A stretch of 64,000 nt of DNA from the NCBI GenBank assembly GCA_024305105.1, contig JAMWZA010000001.1:62001-126000 (forward strand). The letters are read 5' to 3'. The DNA is from Marinoscillum sp. Its GTDB lineage: Bacteria; Bacteroidota; Bacteroidia; Cytophagales; Cyclobacteriaceae. Below are positions 54,688-62,976 of the stretch, piece after piece; positions within the stretch are counted from its first letter, which is position 1, and every line of letters starts with the position of its first letter. The notes under the pieces are model-generated. The model was given only the letters and a program-made list of their open reading frames with translations, had not been told where the DNA came from and did not search any database. The translations under genes and the position numbers were made by a program.

Positions 54688-56370
54688 TCAATACTTGTTT
54701 GATCGCTTTCTTAAATAAATCTTCACCAGACCAAACGCCAAGAGCAGCAGCACGGGAAGCACCAGGTTAATCACCTGCCACTTCATTCTTTCAGACTTTA
54801 TTTTCACCTTGTTGAGTGGTCTGATTTTTACTTCTTTTGATCTTGTCTGAATCAATCCGTCTTCATCCACCAGATAGTCAATAATATTCATTACCAGCGC
54901 CTCATTGGCAAAATTATTACGACTATAAGGTTCAGATCCCAACGGCAAAGGCTGACCAGAATCCGGACTTAACTCATTGGTAATCAAGTTACCATCTGCT
55001 ACTATCACAATCTTACTCAGCTCACCATCTTCCAGTTTGGCAGTATTTCTAAACCCAATCGGAGCAAATCGATTTTTATAAAGTGATGCAAAGTTGCCTT
55101 CCAGTAGATAACCCATCACCTGTGGGCCTGCCTGAAACCTGTCTGGACTAAGCGTTCCTCTTAAGTCATTTAAACTAACTTCCACTGGATAGCCAATTAC
55201 TTTTGAATTGGCAGAACTGGAAAATAGCGGATACTTCTTCACGTTTTCAGCTTTCACTGTATCTATGGAAGAGGCCATTTTTAACATAACTGCATCCATA
55301 TTCCTCACTATAGGGTGATTGCCATAATTGGTAATCACCGGAAAATACGGCCAGTCCAACATTGTGATTTGTGGCTGATCTCCAATGTTCCCGGTAATCA
55401 CTGGCAATGTTCCGGCATTCAAGTCAGCTACATAATTCTGATTGATGCGAACACCATATTTAAAAAGCAGGTCTTCTAAATTGGTTTGGACTGGTATGGC
55501 CACTGAGCTACTCGATAACGCACTGTCAATATTGATACTGAGCACATCCAGAAAAAATGCCAGTCGGCCTCCTTTCATCACGTACTGATCCAGAAGGAAT
55601 TTTTCCTGATCAGTAAACGCTTGGCTTGGCTTGGTAATCAGGAGCAGATCATACCCGACAATAGGCGTATTTTTCTCTGGTAAATTCACTTTAAAAAGAT
55701 CGTATTTAGATAGCACCAGATTGGTCAGCCCTCCTAAAAAAGTAGAATCTGGTTCACCATGACCAACTACAAGACCTATTCGTTTTCTTCTGGAGTCCAC
55801 CAGCTGCTGTATCGTACTCGCAAACTCATACTCAAGACCTTCTATAGACTGGTTAATGATTTGCTCTGAACCACCAGCTCTGTTGCCTTTCAACAAGTTT
55901 ACGGCAAGTTCACTTCCCTGATAGGTCACTATAGCACCTGGAAAAATCATTCGCTGCGTATTCTGACCATCCTTAGCAAAAGTGAGGTTCGTCGGTTGAA
56001 TTCCTTGATTGATTAAACCTTGGAAAAACTGATTTCTAGCCTGATTGCTCTTAGCAAGAGACGGATCCACAAAGCGAACATCAAAATTACCGGGAGTATA
56101 TATGGCAAACTCTTCCAGTAGCTCGCGAATGGATTTTTGAAAACGTAAAAAGTTCGATGGCAGCTCTCCAGCCAAATACACCTCCATGACCACATCGTTC
56201 TCAAGCCTTCCTAACAGATTCTTAGTAGGGTCAGATATACTATATCGCTGTTCTTCGGTCATATCCAAACGTATGGGGTATCGATCAGCGATCTGATAAA
56301 CCAACCAAACGAGCATTAGACCAATACCAAACCTTAAGAGTAATATGAATTGATGGTTACTTCGACTCAT
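54688..56370 (-). CDS. gldG: Gliding-motility ABC transporter substrate-binding component GldG
   Basis: A 560-residue protein with an N-terminal helix (FILLLRFGIGLMLVWLVYQI), the characteristic YPIRLDMTEEQRYSISDPTKNLL, a large periplasmic GATase-like domain (RRKRIGLVVGHGEPDSTFLG; YDLLLITKPSQAFTDQEKF) and a C-terminal helix (VINLVLPVLLLLAFGLVKIYL). GldA, GldF and GldG form an ABC transporter needed for gliding in Flavobacterium johnsoniae. It overlaps gldF by 4 bp. Confidence 0.93.
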   Translation of the reverse strand: MSRSNHQFILLLRFGIGLMLVWLVYQIADRYPIRLDMTEEQRYSISDPTKNLLGRLENDVVMEVYLAGELPSNFLRFQKSIRELLEEFAIYTPGNFDVRFVDPSLAKSNQARNQFFQGLINQGIQPTNLTFAKDGQNTQRMIFPGAIVTYQGSELAVNLLKGNRAGGSEQIINQSIEGLEYEFASTIQQLVDSRRKRIGLVVGHGEPDSTFLGGLTNLVLSKYDLFKVNLPEKNTPIVGYDLLLITKPSQAFTDQEKFLLDQYVMKGGRLAFFLDVLSINIDSALSSSSVAIPVQTNLEDLLFKYGVRINQNYVADLNAGTLPVITGNIGDQPQITMLDWPYFPVITNYGNHPIVRNMDAVMLKMASSIDTVKAENVKKYPLFSSSANSKVIGYPVEVSLNDLRGTLSPDRFQAGPQVMGYLLEGNFASLYKNRFAPIGFRNTAKLEDGELSKIVIVADGNLITNELSPDSGQPLPLGSEPYSRNNFANEALVMNIIDYLVDEDGLIQTRSKEVKIRPLNKVKIKSERMKWQVINLVLPVLLLLAFGLVKIYLRKRSNKY

Positions 56371-57092
56371 TTTCGTGATCCTATTATTAGTTGAGTCAAT
56401 AAAAGCATGATAACAATTAAGCCAATAAAATAGACCGCATCCTTTATATCCAATAAACCTCTGCTAATGGAAGAGTAATGGGCCATTATCCCAAATTCTG
56501 AAATGAAATAGGACCAGTCGGCCCAGACATTAATAGAAGCTATCGAATCAATCCCTGTATAAAAAAAGAAGCACAGAAATGCGGATAAAATAAAAGAAAC
56601 GATCTGATTTCCTGTCAATGCAGAGGATAGAATTCCGATAGCGGTAAACACACCTCCCAGCAACACCAAACCAATGTAAGAGCCGGTGATTCCTGGAGTA
56701 TCCAAATTTCCCGGTGGATTCCCTAGACTACTCAGCGAATAGTAATAAATCAGAGTTGGAAGAACCGAAAAAAGCACTAGAAAAAAACCTGCCAAAAATT
56801 TACCCATTATAATCTGAGAATCTCTAAATGGCAGAGTCTGTAATAGTTCGATAGTTCCAGTCCGCTTCTCCTCAGCGAAAGATTTCATCGTAATGGCCGG
56901 AATCAAGAACATAAAAACATAGGGACCAAAACTAAAGAGCGGCTCCAATGACGCATAGCCATAATCCAGAATGTTGGTATCTGGAAAAACCCACATAAGC
57001 AGTCCAATTCCAACTAAAAAAACACCAATCACTACATAAGCGATTAGTGAATTCAGAAACTCATTGACCTCCTTTAGAAAAATACTGATCAT
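56367..57092 (-). CDS. gldF: Gliding-motility ABC permease GldF
   Basis: A 241-residue ABC-2 type permease with six membrane helices. Marks are FLKEVNEFLNSLIAYVVIGVFL, TMKSFAEEKRTGTIELLQTLP (the conserved coupling motif of ABC-2 permeases) and SQIIMGKFLAGFFLVLFSV. It overlaps gldG and gldA by 4 bp each, so the three are translationally coupled. Confidence 0.93.
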   Translation of the reverse strand: MISIFLKEVNEFLNSLIAYVVIGVFLVGIGLLMWVFPDTNILDYGYASLEPLFSFGPYVFMFLIPAITMKSFAEEKRTGTIELLQTLPFRDSQIIMGKFLAGFFLVLFSVLPTLIYYYSLSSLGNPPGNLDTPGITGSYIGLVLLGGVFTAIGILSSALTGNQIVSFILSAFLCFFFYTGIDSIASINVWADWSYFISEFGIMAHYSSISRGLLDIKDAVYFIGLIVIMLLLTQLIIGSRK

Positions 57093-57997
57093 GATTCCTT
57101 ACTCTGAGTTAGCCTGTGAAATATTTCCTCCAATGAGTTTTGGGCTTTGGTCAAACTAGAAAGCGGCAGATCGTGCTCTGAGGTAATTCGTAACAACTCC
57201 GCTCTCAAATCTGATCTATCTGACTCAATCAGGTAAGCATTCCTACCGGCACTTTTCAATGCAAACCCAGCTTCGTTGAATACAGACGAATCGATCGGTT
57301 TCTCAAATTCCATGATAATACCGGTGGTATTGCCCAAACCCTCTTTTAGCTTGATCAAATCATCATTGGCAACCAATGATCCTTTATCAATGATCACCAC
57401 CTGATCGCAAATCGCTTCCACCTCTTGCATAATGTGTGTAGACAGGATTACTGTTTTGTTCTCACCGATGTTTTTAATTACTTGTCGTATTTCCAGAATC
57501 TGATTTGGATCTAGTCCGGAAGTAGGTTCGTCCAGGATGAGCACCTTGGGATCATGAATCAACGATTTAGCCAACCCAACACGCTGGCGGTATCCTTTGG
57601 AAAGCTCAGACAGCTTTTTGCTTCGCTCTCGTTCCAGCCCTACCAAAGCGATCATTTCTTCCACCCTTCTTTTGCTCTTACTGAGGCCATAAGCACTCGC
57701 AATGAACTGTAGAAATTCACGTACATACATGTCCAGATAGAGCGGATTATGCTCCGGCAGATATCCAATGAGTCGCTTGGCTTGTATGGGATGCTCTTCC
57801 ACATCGATTCCGCAGACTGTAACTCGTCCGGCAGTTGGCCGGATGAAGCCTGTAGCCATTTTCATGGTTGTAGATTTTCCAGCACCATTGGGCCCGAGAA
57901 AACCAGTGATCATTCCCTCATTTGCTTCAAAGGAAATACCGTCTACGGCTTTTTGCTTTCCAAAAACTTTAGTTAGCTGCTGGATGGATACGGACAT
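57089..57997 (-). CDS. gldA: Gliding-motility ABC ATPase GldA
   Basis: A 302-residue ABC ATPase with Walker A GPNGAGKS at 35-42, the signature LSKGYRQRVGLAKSL, Walker B VLILDEPTSGLDP and a switch His in LSTHIMQEVE. The C-terminal 80 residues form the DUF4162-type extension. It drives the GldFG permease. It is followed by gldF and lies downstream of an SDR gene with only 3 bp between. Confidence 0.94.
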   Translation of the reverse strand: MSVSIQQLTKVFGKQKAVDGISFEANEGMITGFLGPNGAGKSTTMKMATGFIRPTAGRVTVCGIDVEEHPIQAKRLIGYLPEHNPLYLDMYVREFLQFIASAYGLSKSKRRVEEMIALVGLERERSKKLSELSKGYRQRVGLAKSLIHDPKVLILDEPTSGLDPNQILEIRQVIKNIGENKTVILSTHIMQEVEAICDQVVIIDKGSLVANDDLIKLKEGLGNTTGIIMEFEKPIDSSVFNEAGFALKSAGRNAYLIESDRSDLRAELLRITSEHDLPLSSLTKAQNSLEEIFHRLTQSKES

Positions 57998-58000
57998 AGG

Positions 58001-58702
58001 TTATTGCTTGCCTTTAGGTCTAAGTGGTCTAATCTCCAAATCTACAGGAAGATAATTAGGATGTGAATTTAAAAGATCAATTACAGATTTAGCAACGTCT
58101 TCTGGACGCATCATATTGTCATGCGCATCATACCCATCGATATCGTCGAAAAAATTAGTTTTAACACTCCCTGGATAAACATTGGTTACTTTAATTCCCC
58201 AGTCTCTCAATTCCATAAAAAGCGAATGACCGAAACCAGTCACTGCATGTTTTGTAGCAGCATAACCTGACATGTTCTTCACCGGGTTCAGGCCAGCTAT
58301 GGAGCTGACATTGACAATGTGTCCCTGGTCCATCTTTTTCATTTGTGGAACTACCGTTCGAGTGCAGTACATCAACCCATGTACATTCACATCAAACATT
58401 CCTTTCCAGTCTTCGAGCTCCAGTTCATCTATAGCACCAGCGACACCATAACCTGCATTGTTAATTAGAAAATGCACGTCTGCTCCAAATTTATCAACCG
58501 TTTCTTTGTATGCGCTCTCTACAGAATCCAAATCCGCAACATTCGTCTCCACAAAATAAAAGTTATCGTCCAGAAGTTCTGGTTGAGATCGACTCCAACC
58601 TGCCACCTTCACTCCTTCATCTAAAAGTTGTCTGGCAACCTCTAAACCAATCCCTTTACTTACTCCGGTTACAATAGCTACTTTTCCTTGTAGGTTTTCC
58701 AT
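58001..58702 (-). CDS. Short-chain dehydrogenase/reductase
   Basis: The ATG at 58702 (MENLQGKVAIVTGVSKGIG) is preferred over one at 58717. The 233-residue classical SDR has the glycine motif TGVSKGIG, NNAGYGVAG, the catalytic Ser in VNVSSIAG and YAATKHA with Tyr and Lys of the active site. It uses NAD(P)H; substrate unknown, close in type to 3-oxoacyl-ACP or sepiapterin-like reductases. It is the first gene of the gld operon, 3 bp before gldA, a recurring but unexplained association. Confidence 0.9.
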   Translation of the reverse strand: MENLQGKVAIVTGVSKGIGLEVARQLLDEGVKVAGWSRSQPELLDDNFYFVETNVADLDSVESAYKETVDKFGADVHFLINNAGYGVAGAIDELELEDWKGMFDVNVHGLMYCTRTVVPQMKKMDQGHIVNVSSIAGLNPVKNMSGYAATKHAVTGFGHSLFMELRDWGIKVTNVYPGSVKTNFFDDIDGYDAHDNMMRPEDVAKSVIDLLNSHPNYLPVDLEIRPLRPKGKQ

Positions 58703-58820
58703 ATTCCTGTTTTGCAATATTGTTTGATTTTGTCATGAATAACAACTTGGAGAACATCCCGCTCAGTAAAGAGTTCGCACATTCCTGATTTTTATTCTAT
58801 CCTTATCGGCCTACTTTTGC

Positions 58821-59351
58821 ATGATGATAACGATCGTGTGCTCCACCAACAGAAATGACGCCCTCTCCTTCCAAATCAGCCAGCTTTATCAGCAGTTGCT
58901 CACGGAGTATGATACCGAAAGTGAGATCATTAATCTCAATGACCTCCCACAAGATTTTGCTTTCTCCGCACTGTATGAAAACTCAGGGAAAAACGAGCAG
59001 TTCAACAGCTTCAGAAACCACATGAAAGAAGCTCAGAAATATGTTTTTGTCGTACCCGAATATAACGGCTCCTTTCCCGGAGTGCTTAAGGCGTTTATTG
59101 ATGGGCTGGAATACCCAAATACCTTTACAAACAAGAAATGTGCGCTGGTGGGTCTGTCTTCAGGAGTACAGGGAGGCGGTTTGGCGCTGAGTCACCTTAC
59201 AGACATCTTCAACTACTGTGGCATGCATGTTTTAGCGCTCAAACCCAAATTAGCGAGGATTGAAGCCAATATTGATGAGGACTTTCAGATTACAAATAAG
59301 CTCTATATGGAGTTGCTAAGAGAGCAAGCTCAGCAGTTGATTTCCTTTTAG
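58821..59351 (+). CDS. NADPH-dependent FMN reductase
   Basis: A 176-residue flavodoxin-like protein with the FMN loop CSTNRNDALSFQIS, the PEYNGSFPGVLKAFIDGL stretch that binds the flavin ring, and GVQGGGLALSHL. It may act as a quinone or azo reductase. It is divergent from the SDR gene. The ATGs at 58821 and 58824 are equivalent. Confidence 0.88.
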   Translation: MMITIVCSTNRNDALSFQISQLYQQLLTEYDTESEIINLNDLPQDFAFSALYENSGKNEQFNSFRNHMKEAQKYVFVVPEYNGSFPGVLKAFIDGLEYPNTFTNKKCALVGLSSGVQGGGLALSHLTDIFNYCGMHVLALKPKLARIEANIDEDFQITNKLYMELLREQAQQLISF

Positions 59352-59414
59352 GTACAAGTAATATTTCTTTAACCTGGCAACCTTTAAGTCCTCTTTACGA
59401 TTAATTAAAATACG

Positions 59415-59705
59415 ATGACGGCAGCCGGTTTCATGAAGGATATGATTAATTCAGCAAAGGGCAATAGATCTTTGCTTAAAGGAAATGATGCGTCTGCTTA
59501 TAAAAGTTTTGATGCACAATCGTACAGGGCTACGGCCACCAAAGCTCCTAAATTCAAAGCGTGTTCTAAGGAAGTTATCCTAAGTATCAGAGATCAGGTT
59601 TTAGCTGAAAACAATCAAGCTCAAAAAACCAAAAAACTGTTCATGGTACTTTCTGTGTCGCTTATCGGAATACTCGCCATTATACTTTTTACTCTGAAGT
59701 TTTAA
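59415..59705 (+). CDS. Small tail-anchored protein, twin 1
   Basis: A 96-residue protein I cannot name. The N-terminus is basic, with NRSLLKGNDASAYKSFDAQ near 20-40, a central VILSIRDQVLAENNQAQ helix and a single C-terminal membrane segment (LFMVLSVSLIGILAIILFTL, about 75-94). It shares layout and motif with the next gene, so the two arose by duplication. A cytoplasmic domain with a membrane tail is likely. Strand, spacing and repeats support a real gene. Confidence 0.7.
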   Translation: MTAAGFMKDMINSAKGNRSLLKGNDASAYKSFDAQSYRATATKAPKFKACSKEVILSIRDQVLAENNQAQKTKKLFMVLSVSLIGILAIILFTLKF

Positions 59706-59833
59706 ATCACAACAGCCTCCGTTCATGTTGGCTCTCTTGCATCGTTACAAAAACTGATAAAAATCAGAGAAGCTGACCATTTACTTCAGCTCAGTAATTG
59801 AACCTCATTTCATTCAATTTCGATTAACCTAAT

Positions 59834-60124
59834 ATGAAACGAGCAGTAGTAATAAAAGACACTATTAAGACCAATAACCTCAACAGGTCTTTGTTAATGG
59901 GTGGTGACGCAGGTACGTTCAATAGTTTCGATTTAGATGCTTATCTGACCAACCCTAAAGTTCGAAAACCTTTTAGTTTCAAAGAAGCAACTCCCGAACT
60001 GTTGATGAACATTCAACACGAACTACAAATCGAAAACCAAAGAGTATCCGTACTAATGAATGGAATATTTGTCCTCTCACTGCTAGCTGCCGGACTTTGT
60101 ATCGCTCTGACCTTGTGGGTTTGA
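59834..60124 (+). CDS. Small tail-anchored protein, twin 2
   Basis: A 96-residue paralogue of the previous gene: same length, NRSLLMGGDAGTFNSFDLDAY near 20-40, ELLMNIQHELQIENQ in the centre and a C-terminal membrane helix (GIFVLSLLAAGLCIALTLWV). The shared NRSLLxGxDAxxxxSFD motif defines the pair. Its end overlaps the convergent lactonase gene by 42 bp. Function unknown. Confidence 0.7.
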   Translation: MKRAVVIKDTIKTNNLNRSLLMGGDAGTFNSFDLDAYLTNPKVRKPFSFKEATPELLMNIQHELQIENQRVSVLMNGIFVLSLLAAGLCIALTLWV

Positions 60125-61225
60125 AGGTAGGAATTTCAAACAAACGGGCTTGGAAACAGTCATTTCACTCCCAGTGTACTCAAGCAAACCAGTTTCTTTA
60201 TCTCGTTTAAAAGACACAATATTGTCGGATTCCTGATTGGCGACTATCAAAAACTCATCATCAGGTGAAATCACAAAATTGCGGGGCCAATCGCCTCTTG
60301 TACTCTCTGTGCCTAGAAACTCCAAAGTAGCCGCAGAACCAACTTCAAAAATCGCAATACTCTGATGTCCACGATTCGATCCGTAAAGAAATTGTCCGTC
60401 GTTGCTAATATGAATATCTGCACAAAAGCTCTCACCATTAAAACCTTCAGGTAGCGTCGACTTGCGATCTACCTTTGTAAATGCTCCTGTAGTTGTATCA
60501 ACTGTTGCTGAGACTATGGTATTTGACAATTCATTGATAACAAACACCTGATCTTTAGTTGGATGAAAAGTCAGATGTCTCGGACCATCACCTGGCTCAA
60601 GCGATAGTGCTGTTGTCGCAGCACCCAATTTTCCCTCAGTGATTGGATAAGCTAATACCTGATCAATCCCCAGATCGATCACGTATAAAAATCGACCCTC
60701 TTTGGAAAACCTGGAAAAATGTGCATGTGGAGCATTTTGTCGTTCTTCATTTCGACTAGACCCATAATGCTGATAACTTTTGAACGCTTTTAGAATTCCG
60801 CCATTATCACTCAAACCAACAATTCCCCCATTTCCAGAACTGTAGTTGGCCACCGACAGCAGGTCATCGTGCACATCAACAAAGCAAGGGTGCTTCCCAT
60901 AAGATGGTACCTCATTGATCAAGCTCAATTTCCCCTCGTTATTCCATTGCCAGGCCGAAACCGTACCCGATTCGTCCTCTCCTACACTGTAAACGTTCTT
61001 TCCATCAGCAGCAATTGCCAAAAAAGAAGGATTAGAAGTCGCTGCTACCAATTCCGGATCTGCGAGCGCCCCAGTCTTTGTGGTGTAGCTCAATTGGTAA
61101 ATCCCATCACTTCCCGATCCAGTATAAGTACCAATCAGCAAATTAAACGTTTTCGGCATTTCGGGTTTTTCTGAACAAGCCACCATGGCAAAAAATAGAA
61201 TTAGAAAAGCAGGTATTAATCTCAT
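60083..61225 (-). CDS. Lactonase-family (6-phosphogluconolactonase-like) lipoprotein
   Basis: A 380-residue protein with lipobox VACS (Cys17) and a seven-bladed propeller of the YbhE/lactonase type: LLIGTYTGSGSDGIYQLSY, NAPHAHFSRFSKEGRFLYVIDLGIDQV, GDGPRHLTFHPTKDQVFVINELSNT and ISNDGQFLYGSNRGHQSI. Family members hydrolyse sugar lactones; a periplasmic lipoprotein would act on extracellular gluconolactone-type substrates. It is preceded by a long leader with a short ORF, a terminator and a regulatory palindrome (separate entries), so expression is probably controlled both at initiation and by attenuation. Confidence 0.86.
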   Translation of the reverse strand: MRLIPAFLILFFAMVACSEKPEMPKTFNLLIGTYTGSGSDGIYQLSYTTKTGALADPELVAATSNPSFLAIAADGKNVYSVGEDESGTVSAWQWNNEGKLSLINEVPSYGKHPCFVDVHDDLLSVANYSSGNGGIVGLSDNGGILKAFKSYQHYGSSRNEERQNAPHAHFSRFSKEGRFLYVIDLGIDQVLAYPITEGKLGAATTALSLEPGDGPRHLTFHPTKDQVFVINELSNTIVSATVDTTTGAFTKVDRKSTLPEGFNGESFCADIHISNDGQFLYGSNRGHQSIAIFEVGSAATLEFLGTESTRGDWPRNFVISPDDEFLIVANQESDNIVSFKRDKETGLLEYTGSEMTVSKPVCLKFLPSNPQGQSDTKSGS

Positions 61226-61261
61226 CGTTGAATTATTGAACTGGCAAGTTAACCAGCTCCA

Positions 61262-61292
61262 CCAAAAAAAGAAACCACCTCTTTTGAGGTGG
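61262..61292 (-). terminator. Terminator in the lactonase leader
   Basis: CCACCTC (61275-61281) pairs with GAGGTGG (61286-61292) across UUUU-type loop. On the minus strand the stem is followed by a U-rich run (complement of the A-run at 61264-61270). No upstream minus-strand gene exists, so it must act on a leader RNA that begins near 61435, 37 bp before the lactonase start. Confidence 0.7.
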
Positions 61293-61348
61293 CCCTTTTC
61301 CTAAACAACAATCTAACCAAACTTATTGCGATTCATTTTAAAACCTCA

Positions 61349-61396
61349 TCACCTCATCCATTGCTGACACACCATCTCTGCACAAGCAGTAGTCAT
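61349..61396 (-). other. Candidate 15-residue leader peptide MTTACAEMVCQQWMR
   Basis: An ATG at 61396 opens a 15-codon frame ending in TGA at 61349, within the presumed lactonase leader and 57 bp before the hairpin. It is the only short frame there of this length with a reasonable position, between the promoter-like TATGTTTG and the terminator. It has two Cys and one Trp. Whether it is translated is unproven. Confidence 0.4.
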
Positions 61397-61426
61397 AACT
61401 GCAAAACTCGTTCCACATTAAAACTA

Positions 61427-61450
61427 TTGTGTCTATAGGACACAAACATA
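61427..61450 (-). promoter_or_regulatory. Leader promoter and overlapping operator
   Basis: TATGTTTG on the minus strand (61450-61443) matches TAnnTTTG. It overlaps the perfect palindrome TTGTGTCTATAGGACACAA (61427-61445; arms of 7 around TATAG), which covers the predicted transcription start. A repressor bound here would block the lactonase leader. The palindrome lies 52 bp before the Nudix-regulator start on the other strand. Confidence 0.6.
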
Positions 61451-61497
61451 AGTAATTATTGGAATTTTCACCACCTTTGCTCTAAAACGAAGCGACA

Positions 61498-62241
61498 TTG
61501 AGAGATACAACCACCTTACAACCAGGCCTTTCTGTAGATTGTGTGATTTTCGGTTTTCACGAGAACGAGCTTAAGGTATTAATGCTCAAAATGAAGAAAA
61601 TGGGAAAATGGGCATTACCTGGAGGATTTGTAGACCGTGATAAAGATGTTGATACAGAAGCTAACAACGTTTTAAAGCGACGAACTGGGATCGAAAACAT
61701 CTTTCTTCATCAGTTTCATCTATTTGGTAAAGTGGATCGAAATAGGCCGAATCACGCATCCAACCTTCTGGACAATGGGTTGATTGATTCAAAATTTAAA
61801 AGTTGGTTTGAGCAACGATTCATCACAGTAGGTTACTACGCACTGGTAGAGTACGCCAATGTGCAGGCTCCAAAACCTGATCCTATTTCCGAAAAATGTG
61901 AATGGCTCCCAATAACGGAACTTCCAGAGCTAATTCTTGACCATCGACAAATTATCGTAAAAGCACACGAGACGCTAAAAAAAGAACTCAATCATCAACC
62001 CATTGGCTTAAACCTCTTACCAGAGAAATTCACCATGCCCGAACTTCAGGCACTTTACGAAACAGTGCTGGAGAAGAAGCTTGACAGAAGAAATTTTAGG
62101 AGAAAAATGCTGAGCTACGAGATATTGATCCAAACGAACGAACGACGACTTGGAGGTGCTCATAAAGCTCCAACCCTTTATCAGTTTGATAAACTAAAAT
62201 ACAAACAGGCGATAGACGGTGGACTAAAATCTGGATGGTGA
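61498..62241 (+). CDS. Nudix-type transcriptional regulator (NrtR/AraR-like)
   Basis: A 247-residue protein with a TTG start at 61498 (MRDTTTLQPGLSVDCV); no in-frame ATG precedes the conserved core. Residues 10-140 are a Nudix fold whose box (about 42-65) is degenerate: REUxEE reads NVLKRR and the first Glu is Lys, so no hydrolase activity is expected. Residues 150-247 are the winged-helix domain of NrtR proteins (PEKFTMPELQALYETVLEKKLDRRNFRRKML). In Bacteroides the relative AraR controls arabinose genes. The palindrome at 61427-61445 is the likely operator. The effector is unknown, plausibly a sugar or its lactone derivative. Confidence 0.87.
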   Translation: MRDTTTLQPGLSVDCVIFGFHENELKVLMLKMKKMGKWALPGGFVDRDKDVDTEANNVLKRRTGIENIFLHQFHLFGKVDRNRPNHASNLLDNGLIDSKFKSWFEQRFITVGYYALVEYANVQAPKPDPISEKCEWLPITELPELILDHRQIIVKAHETLKKELNHQPIGLNLLPEKFTMPELQALYETVLEKKLDRRNFRRKMLSYEILIQTNERRLGGAHKAPTLYQFDKLKYKQAIDGGLKSGW

Positions 62242-62278
62242 CCGATTGAAATCTGTCAGATTTTTTGCATATTCAACT

Positions 62279-62920
62279 ATGCACAACCAATACGTATCAG
62301 ATGAGGTTTCAGCTGTAATCGAGTTATATAAAGAAATGCCACAAACCTCCTCAGTACTTGAACTACTTAAGCAAAAAGCAGAACGTGTTTTTCAAGGGCA
62401 TCGTATTCGTAAAATGGGCGCATACGTAGAGATATCAAACGGTTTTCCTCCACTTTTTGGCAAAAGTATCGACGAAGTTTTCAAATATGACTTCACACGG
62501 CAGAACGCATACGAAGTAGCTAGCAAGATACACGGCTTTAATTCATGGGATGAAGGCGAACGTACCAACGCAGCATTAAACCCGGACTTTGAAAAGGCCG
62601 TTGATCTGATGCTGGCAGGAAACCTTGATGAACTAACAAGGCTTCTCGAAAAGCACCCTCAACTCATCTCAGAACAATCCGGATACCCGCATCATGCTAC
62701 TTTGCTCCACTACTGCGGTAGCAATGGAATAGAAACGGAACGACAAGTAGTACCTTACAATATCGCAGAAATCGCCCAAATACTGATCGACTTTGGAGCC
62801 AACAAATCTGCTAAAATGAATGTGTATGGCAGCCAGCATACCACTCTCGAACTAGCATCAACCAGCGCACACCCTAAACGAGCTGGACTTGAAAGGGAAC
62901 TCCTTAAAATCTTAAAGTAG
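62279..62920 (+). CDS. Ankyrin-like hypothetical protein
   Basis: I start at the ATG at 62279 (MHNQYVSDEVSAVIELY); a TTG at 62246 adds 11 residues of doubtful meaning. The 213-residue soluble protein has ankyrin-like C-terminal helices (ATLLHYCGSNGIETERQVVPYNIAEIAQILIDFGANKSAKM; TTLELASTSAHPKR). It lies 37 bp after the Nudix regulator and may be co-transcribed. No known function; protein-protein interaction is likely from the repeats. Confidence 0.7.
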   Translation: MHNQYVSDEVSAVIELYKEMPQTSSVLELLKQKAERVFQGHRIRKMGAYVEISNGFPPLFGKSIDEVFKYDFTRQNAYEVASKIHGFNSWDEGERTNAALNPDFEKAVDLMLAGNLDELTRLLEKHPQLISEQSGYPHHATLLHYCGSNGIETERQVVPYNIAEIAQILIDFGANKSAKMNVYGSQHTTLELASTSAHPKRAGLERELLKILK

Positions 62921-62923
62921 CAC

Positions 62924-62954
62924 TTGACGTTACAGTTAATTTTTCTTAGATTTA
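62924..62954 (+). promoter_or_regulatory. Promoter of the metalloprotease gene
   Basis: TTG (62924-62926) is separated by 20 bp from TAGATTTA (62947-62954), seven of eight bases of the TAnnTTTG element. The start codon is 22 bp further on. Confidence 0.45.
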
Positions 62955-62976
62955 ATCAAACCTAATTACAAAAATT

